Origin: Berberis thunbergii
Taxonomy: Eukaryota > Streptophyta > Magnoliopsida > Ranunculales > Berberidaceae
Direction of reading: 5' to 3'
Length of the DNA: 64,000 bases
NCBI GenBank assembly: GCA_003290165.1
Contig: QNQO01000538.1
Location: 62,001-126,000 of the forward strand
Part shown: one piece after another, positions 12,277 to 23,786 of the stretch
Numbering within the stretch: the first letter of the stretch is position 1
Layout: the number at the start of each line of letters is the position of its first letter
Position numbers and translations under genes: made by a program
Notes under the pieces: generated by a model
The model's database searches: none
What the model was told of the DNA's origin: nothing
The model's input: only the letters and a program-made list of their open reading frames with translations

Positions 12277-12512
12277 TCACAACAAGGATGAAGTCTTAGA
12301 GATGCTTAAGACATACAAAATAGAAGTTGAAAATCAATTATTTATAAAGGTAAAAAAAATAAAAAATAAAACTTAGGTCAGATAGAGGTGGAAGATATGA
12401 TTTAGATTAGATAGAGGTGGAAGATATGATTCCACTGTGTTTTCCAATTTTTGTGCACAACATGAAATTATAATCAAACTACCGCACCTTTTACACCACA
12501 ACAAAACATTAT
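12277..12512 (+). pseudogene. copia integrase, middle fragment
   Basis: Integrase continues after the Mutator-like insertion with HNKDEVLEMLKTYKIEVENQ, then SDRGGRYDSTVFSNFCAQHE (about 12404-12463), which corresponds to the conserved core segment containing the second catalytic Asp context of copia integrases. A short direct repeat at 12377-12430 (AGATAGAGGTGGAAGATATG twice) interrupts it. It ends at the CACTA insertion. Confidence 0.8.
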
Positions 12513-12513
12513 C

Positions 12514-12640
12514 ACTACACCAAAATAGGTAATTAGTAACATTAATATTTATAAATGTGTAACTTTTCCTTGTGTTACAAGTCTTGTAACCCAAAAAATG
12601 TTACCAATTATTGACTTGAGTTGCTATTAAATTACTAATT
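12514..12640. repeat. Left subterminal repeat region of the CACTA element
   Basis: TGTAAC/GTTACA words in both orientations cluster here (for example GTGTAACTTTTCC, TGTGTTACAAG, CTTGTAACCC, TGTTACCAA). Confidence 0.7.
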
Positions 12641-13543
12641 AGTAAAATGAGAAATAATAATTTGAGTATTCCTATTCATTTCTTTTCTTTTTTTCTAAAC
12701 CAAATATCTTCAAAAGCTAAAACTTTCTCTCAACACTTCTCTCAAACTCCATTTTCAAACTCAATAAGCAATTCGAGAGGTTAACAATCAACCTCCAACA
12801 AACTCCATGGATTCACTCTCCAACCTGCAGCAATTCCATCAGTCGATCGATCTCAATCATCAAGCAATTCGATGCAAAAGCCCTAAATCATATAAGATCT
12901 AGATTGATCTCTCCAATTAAGATCTCTTTTGCATCACATCTAGAACTCAGTCTCAATCAAAGGAAATGAAGATATGAACCTCTATTATTTCTCCATCGTT
13001 TGCCTATAATGTGTATAAAATAGTGTGATTTGTCGGTGTGGTGCCTTAATCACACTGTCAAAGTCTTGTAATATACACTTTGCAAAGTTATTGTGTCCAA
13101 AGAGCTCTCGAATTTCAATTTTCGAAAAGTATATCCATCTCTTATCAGAATCCGTTTCATCATCTCATCTTCCATGTACTGAAGTTTTGCTTTCAACCTC
13201 ACTCAACAACACTATCATAGTGAGTATTGTTTTCAGTTTAGTCTATTTACTCAGGCATTGAATCTAATGATTATTTTAGTTAGAGAAAGTTTGATTTCTC
13301 TTATTGTTTGCATTACTATATAATTTGCTTTACTTTTCCAAGGATATGGAAATTCGTTTATTTTGTTGTTCCTATTCCAAGTGGTCTTATTTTGAACAAG
13401 AATTGGTCTACGTTTTATGAACTCAAGGAAGTTGGTGTTTCATGTTGAGAAATCAGATACAACTTGCTTTTACAATTGGTTTGGTAAAGATATATGCATT
13501 GGGTTCAGGTCTCAAATTGTGTTATTGGTGTGTTCGGTTACAG
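12641..13543. other. CACTA interior without recognised gene
   Basis: Contains a pyrimidine-rich, 5'-UTR-like stretch (12660-12780) and AT-rich DNA. It lies directly upstream of the phosphoserine phosphatase fragment, so it may include diverged upstream exons or promoter of that gene, but I cannot recognise any coding motif. Confidence 0.4.
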
Positions 13544-13847
13544 AAATTCTTGAAGTTTGGATAGTACTGTGTGCCTGGATGAAGGTATTGATGAGCATGC
13601 TGAGTTCTGCGGTGTTGGGAAGGCTGTTGCAGAATGGACATCAAGGTTTTCTCTGATCTTCCGGTCGTTTTCTGAAGATCTTAGATGTTTGGTAGCTGAT
13701 AATGCTTACGTTTGAATCTCTTTTAATTGTGATTGCTAGAGCTATGACTGGATCGATCCCACTTGAGGAGGCTTTGGCAGCTAGCTTTTCTCTATTCAAC
13801 ACGTCTTTATCCTAACTCCAAGAGTTTCTTGAGAAGAGACCTCATAG
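13544..13847 (+). pseudogene. PSP: Phosphoserine phosphatase fragment captured by CACTA
   Basis: Phosphoserine phosphatase catalyses the last step of plastidial serine synthesis and belongs to the HAD superfamily. Two exons are readable. The first (13544-13645) gives EILEVW, then LDSTVCLDEGIDEHAEFCG and GKAVAEWTS; DSTVC is the end of the HAD motif DVDST, with the bases between EVW and LDST deleted. An intron with GT at 13646 and AG at 13738-13739 follows. The second exon (13740-13847) gives AMTGSIPLEEALAASFSLF and LQEFLEKRPHR, then a donor GTATG. A stop interrupts exon two. Retention of the intron points to capture as genomic DNA rather than as cDNA. The rest of the enzyme is absent. Confidence 0.88.
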
Positions 13848-13911
13848 GTATGTTGCAACTGTGTAAATAAAGCTTTGATTTGGTTTTATGTGCTTTTACA
13901 AGCAGGATAGT

Positions 13912-16267
13912 TGTCACGCCCAACCTAAATTAATAGATTTGTCCAAAAGACCAAAGTACGACAGGAACAATTTAAATGGTAGAGTCATGAGGCAATATAA
14001 AATAATAAACTTCCTTAAAATTCTCTCAAAATGAGGTTCACGATTACCATACCTAAGCCACAAAATAAATAATATAAAGGAATTACATTAATCAATACCC
14101 AAATAAATCTTTGACTCAAAATCCGAGCATTAATAACTAATCGCTACATCTGATTACCTAGGAAAAACAATAAAATCAAGGTCTATCAAAATGTGTCAAA
14201 TCCCCAGCTATCGCCACGCAGCTCAAACCACCTTCACGCTCCAACTAACCCTGATAAGTCTTTGGGGTTACGCTTGTTAAGAACGCACCCAAATTTGTAA
14301 AACAATACAAAATTCGGGTTAATACTGGTGTGAACAAACTTACAAATTTTTACACAACTACACAATTAAATATCCTTAGAAAAATATGCATTTCACCTTA
14401 AGGAAGACATGTAGTTCTCATTCGATGATCGAATGAGCTGTTAGTTTCTTCCTTTAAGGCTATTCTAATATATGCTAAAATAATCCATGCACATTTTCAT
14501 GTTATGATAAATTCAAAGTTTTCTTTATTTCCCTAGTTTTTAGCTTCTTTTTTTTCACAATCGCATTCTCCTACTGTGTCGAACACACCTCACCCAAGTG
14601 TGTCTCCCTTGCTATCGAAGCCATTCGGAGCGTACTAGCCTGTGTGGAGAGAAAAGATGAGGCAGTCTTTAGTGTAGTGTTACATGCTTTGCAAGAGAAT
14701 CCAGATGTACATAACCATTGAAATATTTACTAAGGGGGTTGTTCATTATTACTGTATCCATCTATTAATCCGAATTGCCCATTTTTTTGTTTTCTTTTGC
14801 AACAAATACTTTTAACAGCATAGATTGGATACCCGAAACAACAACAACAACAACAACAATGGAGTTTCACTCACAATTTTTTAGAACCCCAACGTTGAAG
14901 CAAAGTTTTTCCTGTATTGCCTCCTTTTCTTCTACGTAAGTTTTCTTTTTCTCTATGTGTTTATACAGAGAAAGGAGATGGCTAGGGTTTTCTTTTAAAA
15001 AGATTTTAATTAGGGTTTTATCTAATCTTCGCTAAATGCACCCACCACATCTACTCTTTTTCATGCCATAGCCAAACAAAATCCAAAATCCTATTTTAAT
15101 TAAACAAGGCCCATGGGTTTTACTAATAATTTGCTAAACACACCGACACTTCCTACTTTCTTTACCCACTAAAAATAAAACAAGGTTTTATACATTATAT
15201 ATATAAAGTCATTATATATTACAAATTAATGAATAAATAGTATTTATGTTTACGTAATTAGGCGGGTATTATAATCAGTGACGGAGTCAGGATTTTTGTT
15301 GAGGGGGGGGGGGGGGAGTGATGTCATAATTAATGAAATATAATATAAAAATTAGTTACTTTAACATGAATTTTTTTTAAATACAGCAAAAAGGGGAATA
15401 CAACAAAGACAATCATTGAAGATGATTACTACTATATTCATTGAAGATTATTACTACTTCTAGAAACACAACACAAGAGAAGAATTTGAATCGTTGATTA
15501 CTATTACATGAAGAAAATGAGAGGAGATTGGGTTGCTTATGATTTTTTTGTGGAGATGACCAACACAGTGATTAATTAAGGCACCTGGTACCTAGAAGAA
15601 GAAGAATAAGGTGGTTTGGACCCTGCTAAATCTTGTGAAGATGAGCTCAAATAACTCAATAGTTATAGATCTTTGAAGATGATGAAATATGGGGGTTTCC
15701 CTCATCTTATCCAATCGATGGAGTGTGAAGAAGAAACTGTGGATTTTGGTTTCTTCGAGAGATTTGAGGGATTTAACTTCTATATCTAGCTCTAAAAGTA
15801 GAGTTTGGATTTGATATGTACATGATTTGAAGGATGAAATCCTGGTTGAAGTGATGAGTGAGAATAGATGGGTAAATAAAAAAACTAATTGGGTGACAAA
15901 TAAAAAAAATCTCAAAAGTTAGTGGGGGGCTTGCCTCCACGTGAATTCGTGCCTGATTATAATATGCACACCTTAAAATAATCTTGTTTCGAGATTCAGA
16001 TGGTGAGGGAGTCATGTGAATTTTGAACACAAATACAACTTGGCAACCAAAATTAGACATTAAAAATACATTTTCAGATGAGAAATTATTCAAATCTTAT
16101 ACTCATAGAAAAGTTTCACATCATACAAAGCCATACACCAAACATGCACAAACAGAAGGTTGTTAAATGCATATATCTATACTATTTTAACAAGAAACTA
16201 AAAATAATAAATTGAAACACTATGTACAAAATATATATTAAGGTCAGTAAAAAGTACGAGTGCTACA
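13912..16267 (-). repeat. LTR (3' copy) of the non-autonomous element
   Basis: Starts TGTCACGCCCAACC on the plus strand and ends GTGCTACA. It contains the hAT insertion 15276-15955 and lacks the roughly 1-kb block found at 17516-18509 in the other LTR. Without the hAT it is about 1.67 kb. Confidence 0.85.
15276..15955. mobile_element. hAT-type element inside the LTR
   Basis: A 680-bp insertion starting CAGTGACGGAGTCAGG and ending GAATTCGTGCCTG, with imperfect terminal inverted repeats. It is flanked by identical 8-bp ATTATAAT (15268-15275 and 15956-15963). The sister LTR at about 19148-19157 has the corresponding unfilled site, reading TATTACAATATGC. No transposase is present; a G run and a long pyrimidine tract are inside. 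Confidence 0.88.
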
Positions 16268-16792
16268 ATAAATACATGTTAAAAAATCTCATCCTGAGAT
16301 TCGGTAGACAGTTGTAAGTATGTAATTAATTCTACAATAAGCAAACAAACCACACATCATATTGACAAACAAGTAGCTTATGTACATGTACATAACTTCA
16401 TGAAGACAAACACACAAAGATATATTATAAGATTTAAGAAGTATTAAAAATTACGGGGTGCTACAATAAATACAACTCAAAAGGAATCTTGTCCCGAGAT
16501 TCGCTGAAAGGGCTAACTAAACACTCGAGATAACAAACCGCTAATAGGAAACTACACGGAATAATGTCCTACAATATTGACATTAAAACCAGACATCATT
16601 ACTCCCGCACACACTATCAAAGGAATCTCACCATGAGATTCTCGAAGAAAAATGAAACAATACTAAAGGTTCAAGGTTCACCCTTGTCACTTTATCTTCA
16701 AACTTTTTCACACTTACTCACCCATCTCCACATTCCGATGATCACCTAGACTCTACCCCAGCCTAGGCTAACCAAATGCTCTAATACCAAAA
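16268..16792 (-). other. Internal region and primer binding site of the non-autonomous element
   Basis: The primer site at 16778-16792 reads TTTTGGTATTAGAGC on the minus strand, close to the initiator tRNA-Met site. The internal sequence contains GCATTTGGTTAGCCTAGGCT (minus strand) that recurs at 41222 onward. A second junction-like motif at about 16461 (TGTAGCACCCCG on the minus strand) resembles an LTR start, suggesting an internal partial LTR duplication. Confidence 0.75.
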
Positions 16793-19458
16793 TGTCACGC
16801 CCCAATTTTTAAACAACCTAAATTAATAAATTTGTCCAAGAAACCAAGGCACGTCAAAAACAATTTAAATGGTACAGTCATGAGGCAATATAAAATAATA
16901 AACTTCCTTAAAATTCTTCCTCTCAAAATGAGTCCACAATTACCATACCTAAGTCACAAAATAAATCATAAAAAAATTACATTAATCAATACCCAAATAA
17001 AACTCCGACTTAAAATTCGAGCATTAATAACTAATCTCTACATCTGATTACTTTGGAAAAATAATAAAATCAAGGTCTAACAAAATGTGTCAAATCCCCA
17101 GCTATCGCCACGCAGCTAGAACCACCTTCATGCTCCAACTAACCCTAATGAGTCTCTGGAGCTACACTCGTTAAAAACACACCCAAATTTGTAAAACAAT
17201 AAAAAATTCGGGTCAGTATATTAATACTGGTTAGTCACAACTACACAATTAAATATCCTTAAAAAAATATGCATTTCACCTTAAGGAAGACATGTAGTTC
17301 TCATTCGAGGATCGAATGATTTGTTAGTTTTTTCCTTTAAGGCTATTCTAATACATGCTAAAATAATCCATGCACATTTTCATGTTATGATAAATTCAAG
17401 GTTTTATTTATTTCCCTAGTTTTTAGCTTCTCTTCCACAATCGCACTCTTCTCCTGTGTCGAACACACCTCGCCCAAGCGTGTCTCTCTTGCTATCGAAG
17501 CTACTCGGACCGTACAGGACCCAAGTGGAGTGCCACATTGAGTGTCATGTCATCTCATTTGAAGTTTGATATATGGCAAATGTTTTCTAAATACTACACG
17601 AACTATCAAACTCACATGGAACGACGTACCCGATATGCAAGCAAGTCTGCATACCAAAATTATATCACACGCATACAAGCAAGTCTGTATACTAAAATAA
17701 TTCCTTTTTTTACCATATTTTTTTGGAGTTGTGGAAAAGAGTTTTTCTAATATTAATTTAAAACATTGTAACATAGTCAATTAGTCTAAATTTCAAAATT
17801 CCATCTTTATTTAATCACTCAAACACCAGAAACAAAAAGGAAAACAATCAGCTCCAAAACTATATCTTTAATAAAATAATAAGGGTACCACTAAAACAAC
17901 AAAATGAATTACTACTTACACACAACCTTACCAAGCCATGCAAATGATGATAAGTAAGTTCATAGATATGAATGTCTATTATCCCCTTTCCACAGCTCCA
18001 CCTCACAGTTAAAGTTTACTAAGCTAAATAAATCCAACACTTAATAGAGATAAGAAATAGATAATTATTTATTTCTTAAACATTAAGGTAAGAGAAATTC
18101 ATAGTCCCATAGATTTGCAAAAGCTGAAAAATGAATTGGGACACCAAGAGCATTAACTAACTAAGATGTTTGCTTATTTTATTCTAAGTATGAAATAGTA
18201 AAAAAAATGGTGGGCGTTTTATAGTTTACCGTGGATATTTATCATAAACTATGAGCCACTGACCAAATGCCTATTGACCAAATGGTGGTGTCTTTATATT
18301 TATCATAAACTATGAGCCATTGACCAAAAGCCTATTCTGTTTCTATTTATACTTTATAATATTTATTTCAAACCCATGTGTTCAATGTGACATGACCTTG
18401 GAATACAAATCACCTAAAAAAACAACCAGATCCAATTCAACAACCACAATTGAAGCACTTATCTTGTCAGAGAAAAAAATACTTACAATCTAGGAAAGCA
18501 ATATATCAAATCACTAGCCTATGTGGTGAGAAAAGATGAGGCAGTCTTTAGTGTAGTGTTACACACTTTGCAGGTGAATCCAGATGTATATAATCATTGA
18601 AATATTTACTAAGGGGGTTGTTCATTATTACTGTATCCATCTATTAATTTGAATTCCCCCTTTCTTTTTTCTTTTGCAACAAACACCTTTAACATCATAA
18701 ATTGTGTACCCAAAACAACAACAACAAAAACGAAAAAAACCAATAGAGTTTCACTCACAATTTTCAAAAACCCCAACGTCAAAGCAAAGCTTTTCCTCTA
18801 TCGCATCATTTTCTTCTGCATAAGTTTTCTTTTTCTCTATGTGTGTATACAGAGAAAAGAGGTGGCTAGGGTTTTCTTTTAAAATGATTTTAATAGGGTT
18901 TTATCTAATCTTCACTAAATGCACCCACCACATCTATTTTTTCCTACCATAGCAAAATAAAACCCAAAATCCTATTCTAATTAAACATAGCCCATGGGTT
19001 TTACTAATCATTTGCTAAACACACCGACGCTTCCTACTTTTTTACCCACTAAAAATAAAACAAGGTTTTACACATTATATATTTAAAGTCATAATATATT
19101 ACAAATTAATGAATAAATAGTATTTATATCTACGTAATTAGGCGGGTATTACAATATGCACACCTTAAACGAATCTCGACCCGATATTCAGATGGTAAGG
19201 GAGTCATGTGAATTTTGAACACAAATACAACTTTGCAACCGAAATTAGACATTAGAAATACATTTTCGGATGAGAAATTATTCAAATCTTATACTCATAG
19301 AAAAGTTCCACATCATACAAAGCCACACACCAAATATGCACAAACACGAGGCTGGTATATGCATATATCTATATTATTTTAACAAGAAATTAAAATAATA
19401 AATTAGAACACTTTTGTACAAAATATATATTAAGGTCAGAAAAAGTACGAGTGTTACA
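16793..19458 (-). repeat. LTR (5' copy) of the non-autonomous element
   Basis: A 2666-bp LTR adjacent to the primer binding site. It matches the other LTR except for an extra block at about 17516-18509 and the absence of the hAT insertion. A 60-bp direct repeat containing TATTTATCATAAACTATGAG is found at about 18235 and 18295 within the extra block. Confidence 0.85.
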
Positions 19459-19463
19459 ATAGT

Positions 19464-20452
19464 TGTTCACACGTGCATAACTGTGTGCAAAATATGAGGT
19501 TCTAATAATGATGAAACTGGAATATAAGTATGTTCCTTGAGAGGGATGGACTACCAAATGGGTTTATATTGAGAGGGGACTATGCCAATGGGGATATAAG
19601 TATGTATAGTTTCTTTTATGTTACTAGTGTTCGTATTTCTAGGATGACAATCCATAATTTTGGAATACACAACTTGAGTACAAGCTTGCATTTCTACTAT
19701 CAGTATATAGAATATCTCCTGGAATCGACTAGTTGATCATAAAACTGAAGGATAACAACACTTATGTGTATCTGGTTTCTAGAGTTTTTCGTCAAATGAT
19801 CCATGTATGTTGTTATACTTTTGAATCCCTTATATTCTGCCAATCCATTACTTATTTATTTATTTTGCACATTGCTTCATTATGTCATGGAGAACATTTG
19901 TACAATTAAGTCAAATGCGATTTTCTACACTGTCATAGTTAAGATTAGATTTCCTTGGTTTAAGGAGATCAAATCTTGATAGTAATATCAGGGAGATCTG
20001 ATCTTCGTAATCATACAATGTTTCACGGAGATCATAACAATTTGCTCATTGTGTCATTCTCAAATGGGAAAAGGATTGCATCAATCTCAAGATTTCTACA
20101 ACTTTGTTATAATTGTCAATATCTTCCTTAATCAAACTTTTTGCCAGCATAAACTTTGAAGATATCCACATTATTCTTGAACTTGAGATCATTTAGAATA
20201 AATCAAAGGGAAATAACTGAAACTCGACGTGTTCATAAAGTAGTGACTGGGAAGAAAAACATAAATTGGTCCAAAAACCAAAAAACTAAATTTATTAACA
20301 TAGCAGAACATCATGAAAGAAAGAAACATAACAATTAGACATCTTCACGATAGTACTAGGCTCCAAGCTCATAAACATTACTGAAATGACAGACAATAAA
20401 GTAGAGAAGAATGATAGAAATGAACACACGACGAAAACAAAATTACTAAAGA
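19464..20452. other. CACTA interior without recognised gene
   Basis: AT-rich DNA between the nested LTR element and the MADS fragment. Short open stretches exist but none has motifs I recognise. Confidence 0.4.
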
Positions 20453-21043
20453 CTAGATAATAAAATTCAATGAAAAAAATTCATTGGTCCATGAAGCATA
20501 ATCTGCAGGAGGAAGAGCAGAGTAGGGAGGCATGACATAGACATTGTTCTCATGAACACCACCACCCACATTGCCTTTAGGATTCATGACGTCCATGAAC
20601 CAAGGCTGCCTCTTAAGAGCATCCATAGCGATGTCCAGATCAGCCCTTTTACCAACCAATGTTCCATTTTGATCATTAGCAGCCGCTGTCTCAGGCATTG
20701 GTGGTGGTGGAGGAAGAGCCACTTCCACTGTCTGGCCCTTGCTCAGCTCCTCAACCCATTCTTGGATCACCTTCAACTTGTCATCCACCATGTGGATCAG
20801 ATCATTAAGATGCCCCATTCCCAAATCATGAAGGCCTATACCAGCCAACATTTGGTTCATAAGTCGAGCAACCTCAAACCCTCTATTCTCCCTTTGTTGC
20901 TTCTTCAGTTGCTCCTCCAACTTAGCGATCCTCTCCTTTAGGAAACTCTCTTGGTTCATCATCTTCTTGTTTTGCTCCATGTCGGGCAAGCTTTTGAGTT
21001 GAGTGAGTGCCCTATGTGCGTCAGAGTGACTGGGCCAAACCTC
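20453..21043 (-). pseudogene. Type I (M-gamma) MADS-box gene fragment lacking the MADS domain
   Basis: On the minus strand the frame runs EVWPSHSDAHRALTQLKSLP, MEQNKKMMNQESFLKERIAK and LEEQLKKQQRENR, then a helical region with LNDLIHMVDDKLKVIQEWVE, a Pro-rich stretch and a variable C-terminus. The VWPS, MxxxKKMxxQESFLRERI and RENR segments are characteristic of AGL80-like type I MADS factors, which act in the female gametophyte and endosperm. The DNA-binding MADS domain that should precede them is missing: a stop sits immediately before EVW at 21044-21046. The remaining frame from the Met at 20989 is 178 codons, so a truncated protein is conceivable, but it is best seen as a captured fragment within the CACTA element. 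Confidence 0.85.
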
Positions 21044-21293
21044 TCATCCTGATGACCAAGTTATGTGCTCAGTATCACAATTTACATGCTTCATAAATTA
21101 GCATATTCAAACACAAAAATATTATAAGCTCGATGTACCTAAATCCTAAAAGAACGTGTCACATTCGGCACTTGGAACGAAACAACAAACTGACAGGAAA
21201 TTAAACCTGTTTATTTGCATGTTTTTCATTATTTGTTTATGAATATTACAGGACAAAATCAATAAAGATGACCATTATAATCTTTCTGTACAG
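21044..21293. other. Spacer between captured fragments
   Basis: AT-rich; a possible intron lies just before the UBP12/13 fragment, ending TCTTTCTGTACAG at 21293. Confidence 0.4.
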
Positions 21294-22042
21294 ACTTCTG
21301 ATATCTTGTCTTATGAAGTATTGGACATTCCTTTGCCACAATTCCAAGGTTTAAAACTTTGAAAGTTGCCTATCATCAAGCAACAAAGGATGAAATGAGT
21401 ATGCATGTGGGTTCTAGAGTATTTCTCACACGTAATATCTTGGTTATGCCTCATTCCACAATCTATTATTCAGGTAGTGATCCACAATATTGGATTGCCT
21501 AAACAGAGCACTGTAGGGGATGTGATTGTTGACCTGAAAACAAAGGTAGTAATTCTTCATTTCATCGTGTGTTCATCTTCTATCATCTATCCCTTTGTAG
21601 TATAGTATGTGGTGGCACATATTTTCTAGTTGAGTGATGGAGCCATTTTCATCATTTAGCTGGAAAACTTTATTTTTTGTGTCATTTTTTTATATATGAA
21701 GGGCACCGTATAAGGCCTTGTATAGATAGGCCATGTTTCTTCTTTCTTATTCTTTGAAGGTCATAGAACATTTATCAAGTTTGCACTTAAAATATTTAGT
21801 TGGGTGATATATTGTGACATCTGAAACAGGTTGAGCTCTCTCATCCTGATGCGGAACTTAGGTTGCTAGAAGTATTCTATATAAGATCTACAAGGTTTTG
21901 TTTCCCATAATGTTTTGTAAATGTGATCAGCTATGTGCATGTGTCAAGTATATACTTAGCATTCATTTTATTGCAGATTTTTCCTCATACTGAAAAGATT
22001 GAGAACATAAATGATCAGTACTAGACATTACGTGCGGAAGAG
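21294..22042 (+). pseudogene. UBP12: UBP12/UBP13-type ubiquitin protease fragment (USP7-like C-terminal region)
   Basis: UBP12/13 are plant USP7-like deubiquitinases. Four exon remnants keep their introns. Exon one (from 21294) reads TSDILSYEVLDIPLPQFQGL then, after a one-base deletion, TLKVAYHQATKDE. Exon two (21474-21545) reads VVIHNIGLPKQSTVGDVI and VDLKTK. Exon three (21830-21894) reads VELSHPDAELRLLEVFY. Exon four (21977-22042) reads IFPHTEKIENINDQY, a stop, then TLRAEE. These are from the C-terminal region, far from the catalytic domain. The donor after exon one is lost. Introns between the exons show capture as genomic DNA. UBP12 and UBP13 cannot be told apart here. Confidence 0.9.
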
Positions 22043-23560
22043 GCAAGTTTCTTGCTATCATTGTTATTATTATTTTGGATCCTTCTAATCTATAGTTATT
22101 TACCAAGACAATACTAAGAATGTGTGTCCGATACCGTGGTATGTTCCACGTGTTAGAGTCAGAAACTTAGAGTGGGTTTATATTTCAAACTCACATAGGG
22201 TGTATGACATTTACAGTGTGTTTGATTCATAAGAAAATTTTGTCTGAAAGAAAATTTTGCTCCCGCAAAAGGTTCACACTTCACACAATAAGTGTGAAAA
22301 TTGGTACATACTGGAAAAATGATTTATATAAATATGTCCCAATGCTTGTGGTTATGGTATTGTCTTACTAAACAAAGTGTGGATGGTATTGGATTTACAA
22401 ATTTATTGAAATGCGGTGGGATACAATTTCGACTCTGTTCCTCCTTGTTCAATTTTGAAAGAATTGTGATCTTCACTTGCATGCTTAGCCAGCCACTCGC
22501 TTGTATCTTCATTCTTTATCCAACTTTCTCCAACCATTATTATTCATCCTTCCTGGTCACAACAATTTAAATATTTTTATCCAATTTTGAAAGAATTTCC
22601 ATCATCTAATAATTCATAATTTAACAAGACACAAACTGCTCTATTTCAACCTCTCTGTAAAATGTTTGCATTACAATACTCCTAAAATTAATGATTTTTA
22701 CTTTGCTTTAACATAAGAATATAATAAAAATGTATTTTAGGAATTACATACAAAAAATATAGTAGCTAATATCTAATCATTTGTTTTGCACTGTCTGACC
22801 TAGTATGAAAGGCATGTTTTGCATTGTCTGACCTGGTATGTTTACAATACCATCCACACTTTGTTTAGTTGTGTATTTTGTCCCTCCCTCTATTTCAAAG
22901 TTACAGAGAGAAGTCAGATGAGATGAGTTGATGTGATCGTGATCTTAAGAAACAGTAACATATGTTTTGTTTTGGTTTAAGGTATTCATCGCTTTGTTTG
23001 GTTTATGGTATGTATTGCTGAGGGGCGAATCAACGTATCAAACATTCCTTCTCCATTAACCCATATATTAGATACATAATAGATTTTAAAGAGATACAAC
23101 TGTTATTGCATGATAGTGGGGACATATTATTGGACTTTATTAGTTCCTCATTATCTTTAATGAAGACTTAATTCATGATTTTTCTTATTGCTATGTACTA
23201 ATATGATGAATGGTGAGTTGTAGGGATATGTTGGGTCAATGATGCAGGGAGATGATTTCCAATATAAAATTATCGATAGCTTGAAACATTTTTTAGTTTT
23301 CTTAGTGTTGTCATACTAATGATGTACTTGATACATGTACTTTTTTTTTAAAATACTGATCCAATATGAGAAACGATGTTGTAATTAATTGCAAATATTT
23401 CACTTTGTAATGGTTGCAAGATTATTTTAATTTGGATATTAACATTGTAATTTCAATATTTGGGTTTTATAATCTCATTGGATGTCATTCATTTGTTGAT
23501 ACTTTTATTTATTTATTTAAAAATAAATAAAATTTTACATATTGATTTTTGTAAAAAAAA
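22043..23560. other. CACTA interior, AT-rich
   Basis: No gene recognised. It holds the 25-bp inverted repeat described at 22368-22869. The rest is AT-rich with poly-A/T tracts. Confidence 0.4.
22368..22869. repeat. 25-bp perfect inverted repeat in the CACTA interior
   Basis: ACTAAACAAAGTGTGGATGG plus TATTG at 22368-22392 is the exact complement of 22845-22869. The arms enclose about 450 bp. This may be the pair of ends, or internal arms, of another small inverted-repeat element; no target duplication was found. Confidence 0.7.
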
Positions 23561-23563
23561 AAA

Positions 23564-23783
23564 AAACATTTGTAACACGTCGAGGTGTTGCTAATATTTG
23601 AACATTGTAACATGCTACAGTGCCATTAGCAACATTGGACAAGTGTTACGAAATTTGAAGGTTGTAACATGTTGAGGTGTTATTAATATTTGTAATGTCA
23701 TGATTTGCAAGATTTTTGCGGTGTTACAAATTTTTTTTGTAACAAAGCTAGTGTGTTACAAATTGCCTTTTTATGGTGTAGTG
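23564..23783. repeat. Right subterminal repeat region of the CACTA element
   Basis: Dense TGTAACA / TGTTACA words (for example TTTGTAACACG, CATTGTAACATG, GTGTTACGAAAT, GTGTTACAAAT) lead up to the terminus GGTGTAGTG. Confidence 0.75.
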
Positions 23784-23786
23784 TAT

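Larger units (their letters stand above)
13912..19458 (-). mobile_element. Non-autonomous LTR retrotransposon (gypsy-like, LARD type) nested in CACTA
   Basis: Two long terminal repeats (13912-16267 and 16793-19458) flank an internal region of only 525 bp without coding capacity. The whole is bounded by the 5-bp duplication ATAGT (13907-13911 and 19459-19463). On the minus strand the LTRs run TGTARCACTCG...GGGCGTGACA. The primer binding site next to the right-hand LTR sets the orientation as minus. The two LTRs differ at roughly one base in ten by eye, so the insertion is old. The internal sequence is related to that of the element at 40573-43913. Confidence 0.88.
12513..23783. mobile_element. 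CACTA transposon carrying host gene fragments
   Basis: The element begins CACTACACCAAAATAGG at 12513 and ends TTTTTATGGTGTAGTG at 23783, so the termini are CACTACACCA and its complement. It is flanked by the 3-bp duplication TAT (12510-12512 and 23784-23786), diagnostic for CACTA. The subterminal regions are rich in TGTAACA/TGTTACA words in both orientations, the expected transposase-binding pattern. At 11,271 bp it contains no recognisable transposase; it carries fragments of phosphoserine phosphatase, a UBP12/13-type protease and a type I MADS gene, plus a nested LTR element. Hence a non-autonomous, gene-carrying CACTA. Confidence 0.92.

Noticed and set aside
13025..13261. Possible zinc-finger start (ICRCGALI) suggesting a GRF-type domain
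   Set aside because: Only one CxC pair is present and nothing downstream fits; similarity is too weak.
15592..16093. Two minus-strand open frames of about 106 codons
   Set aside because: They cross the boundary of the hAT element and LTR and consist of low-complexity Phe/Ser/Leu stretches.
20552..20941. Plus-strand open frame of 129 codons opposite the MADS fragment
   Set aside because: It is antisense to a sequence with clear type I MADS similarity and has no motif of its own.
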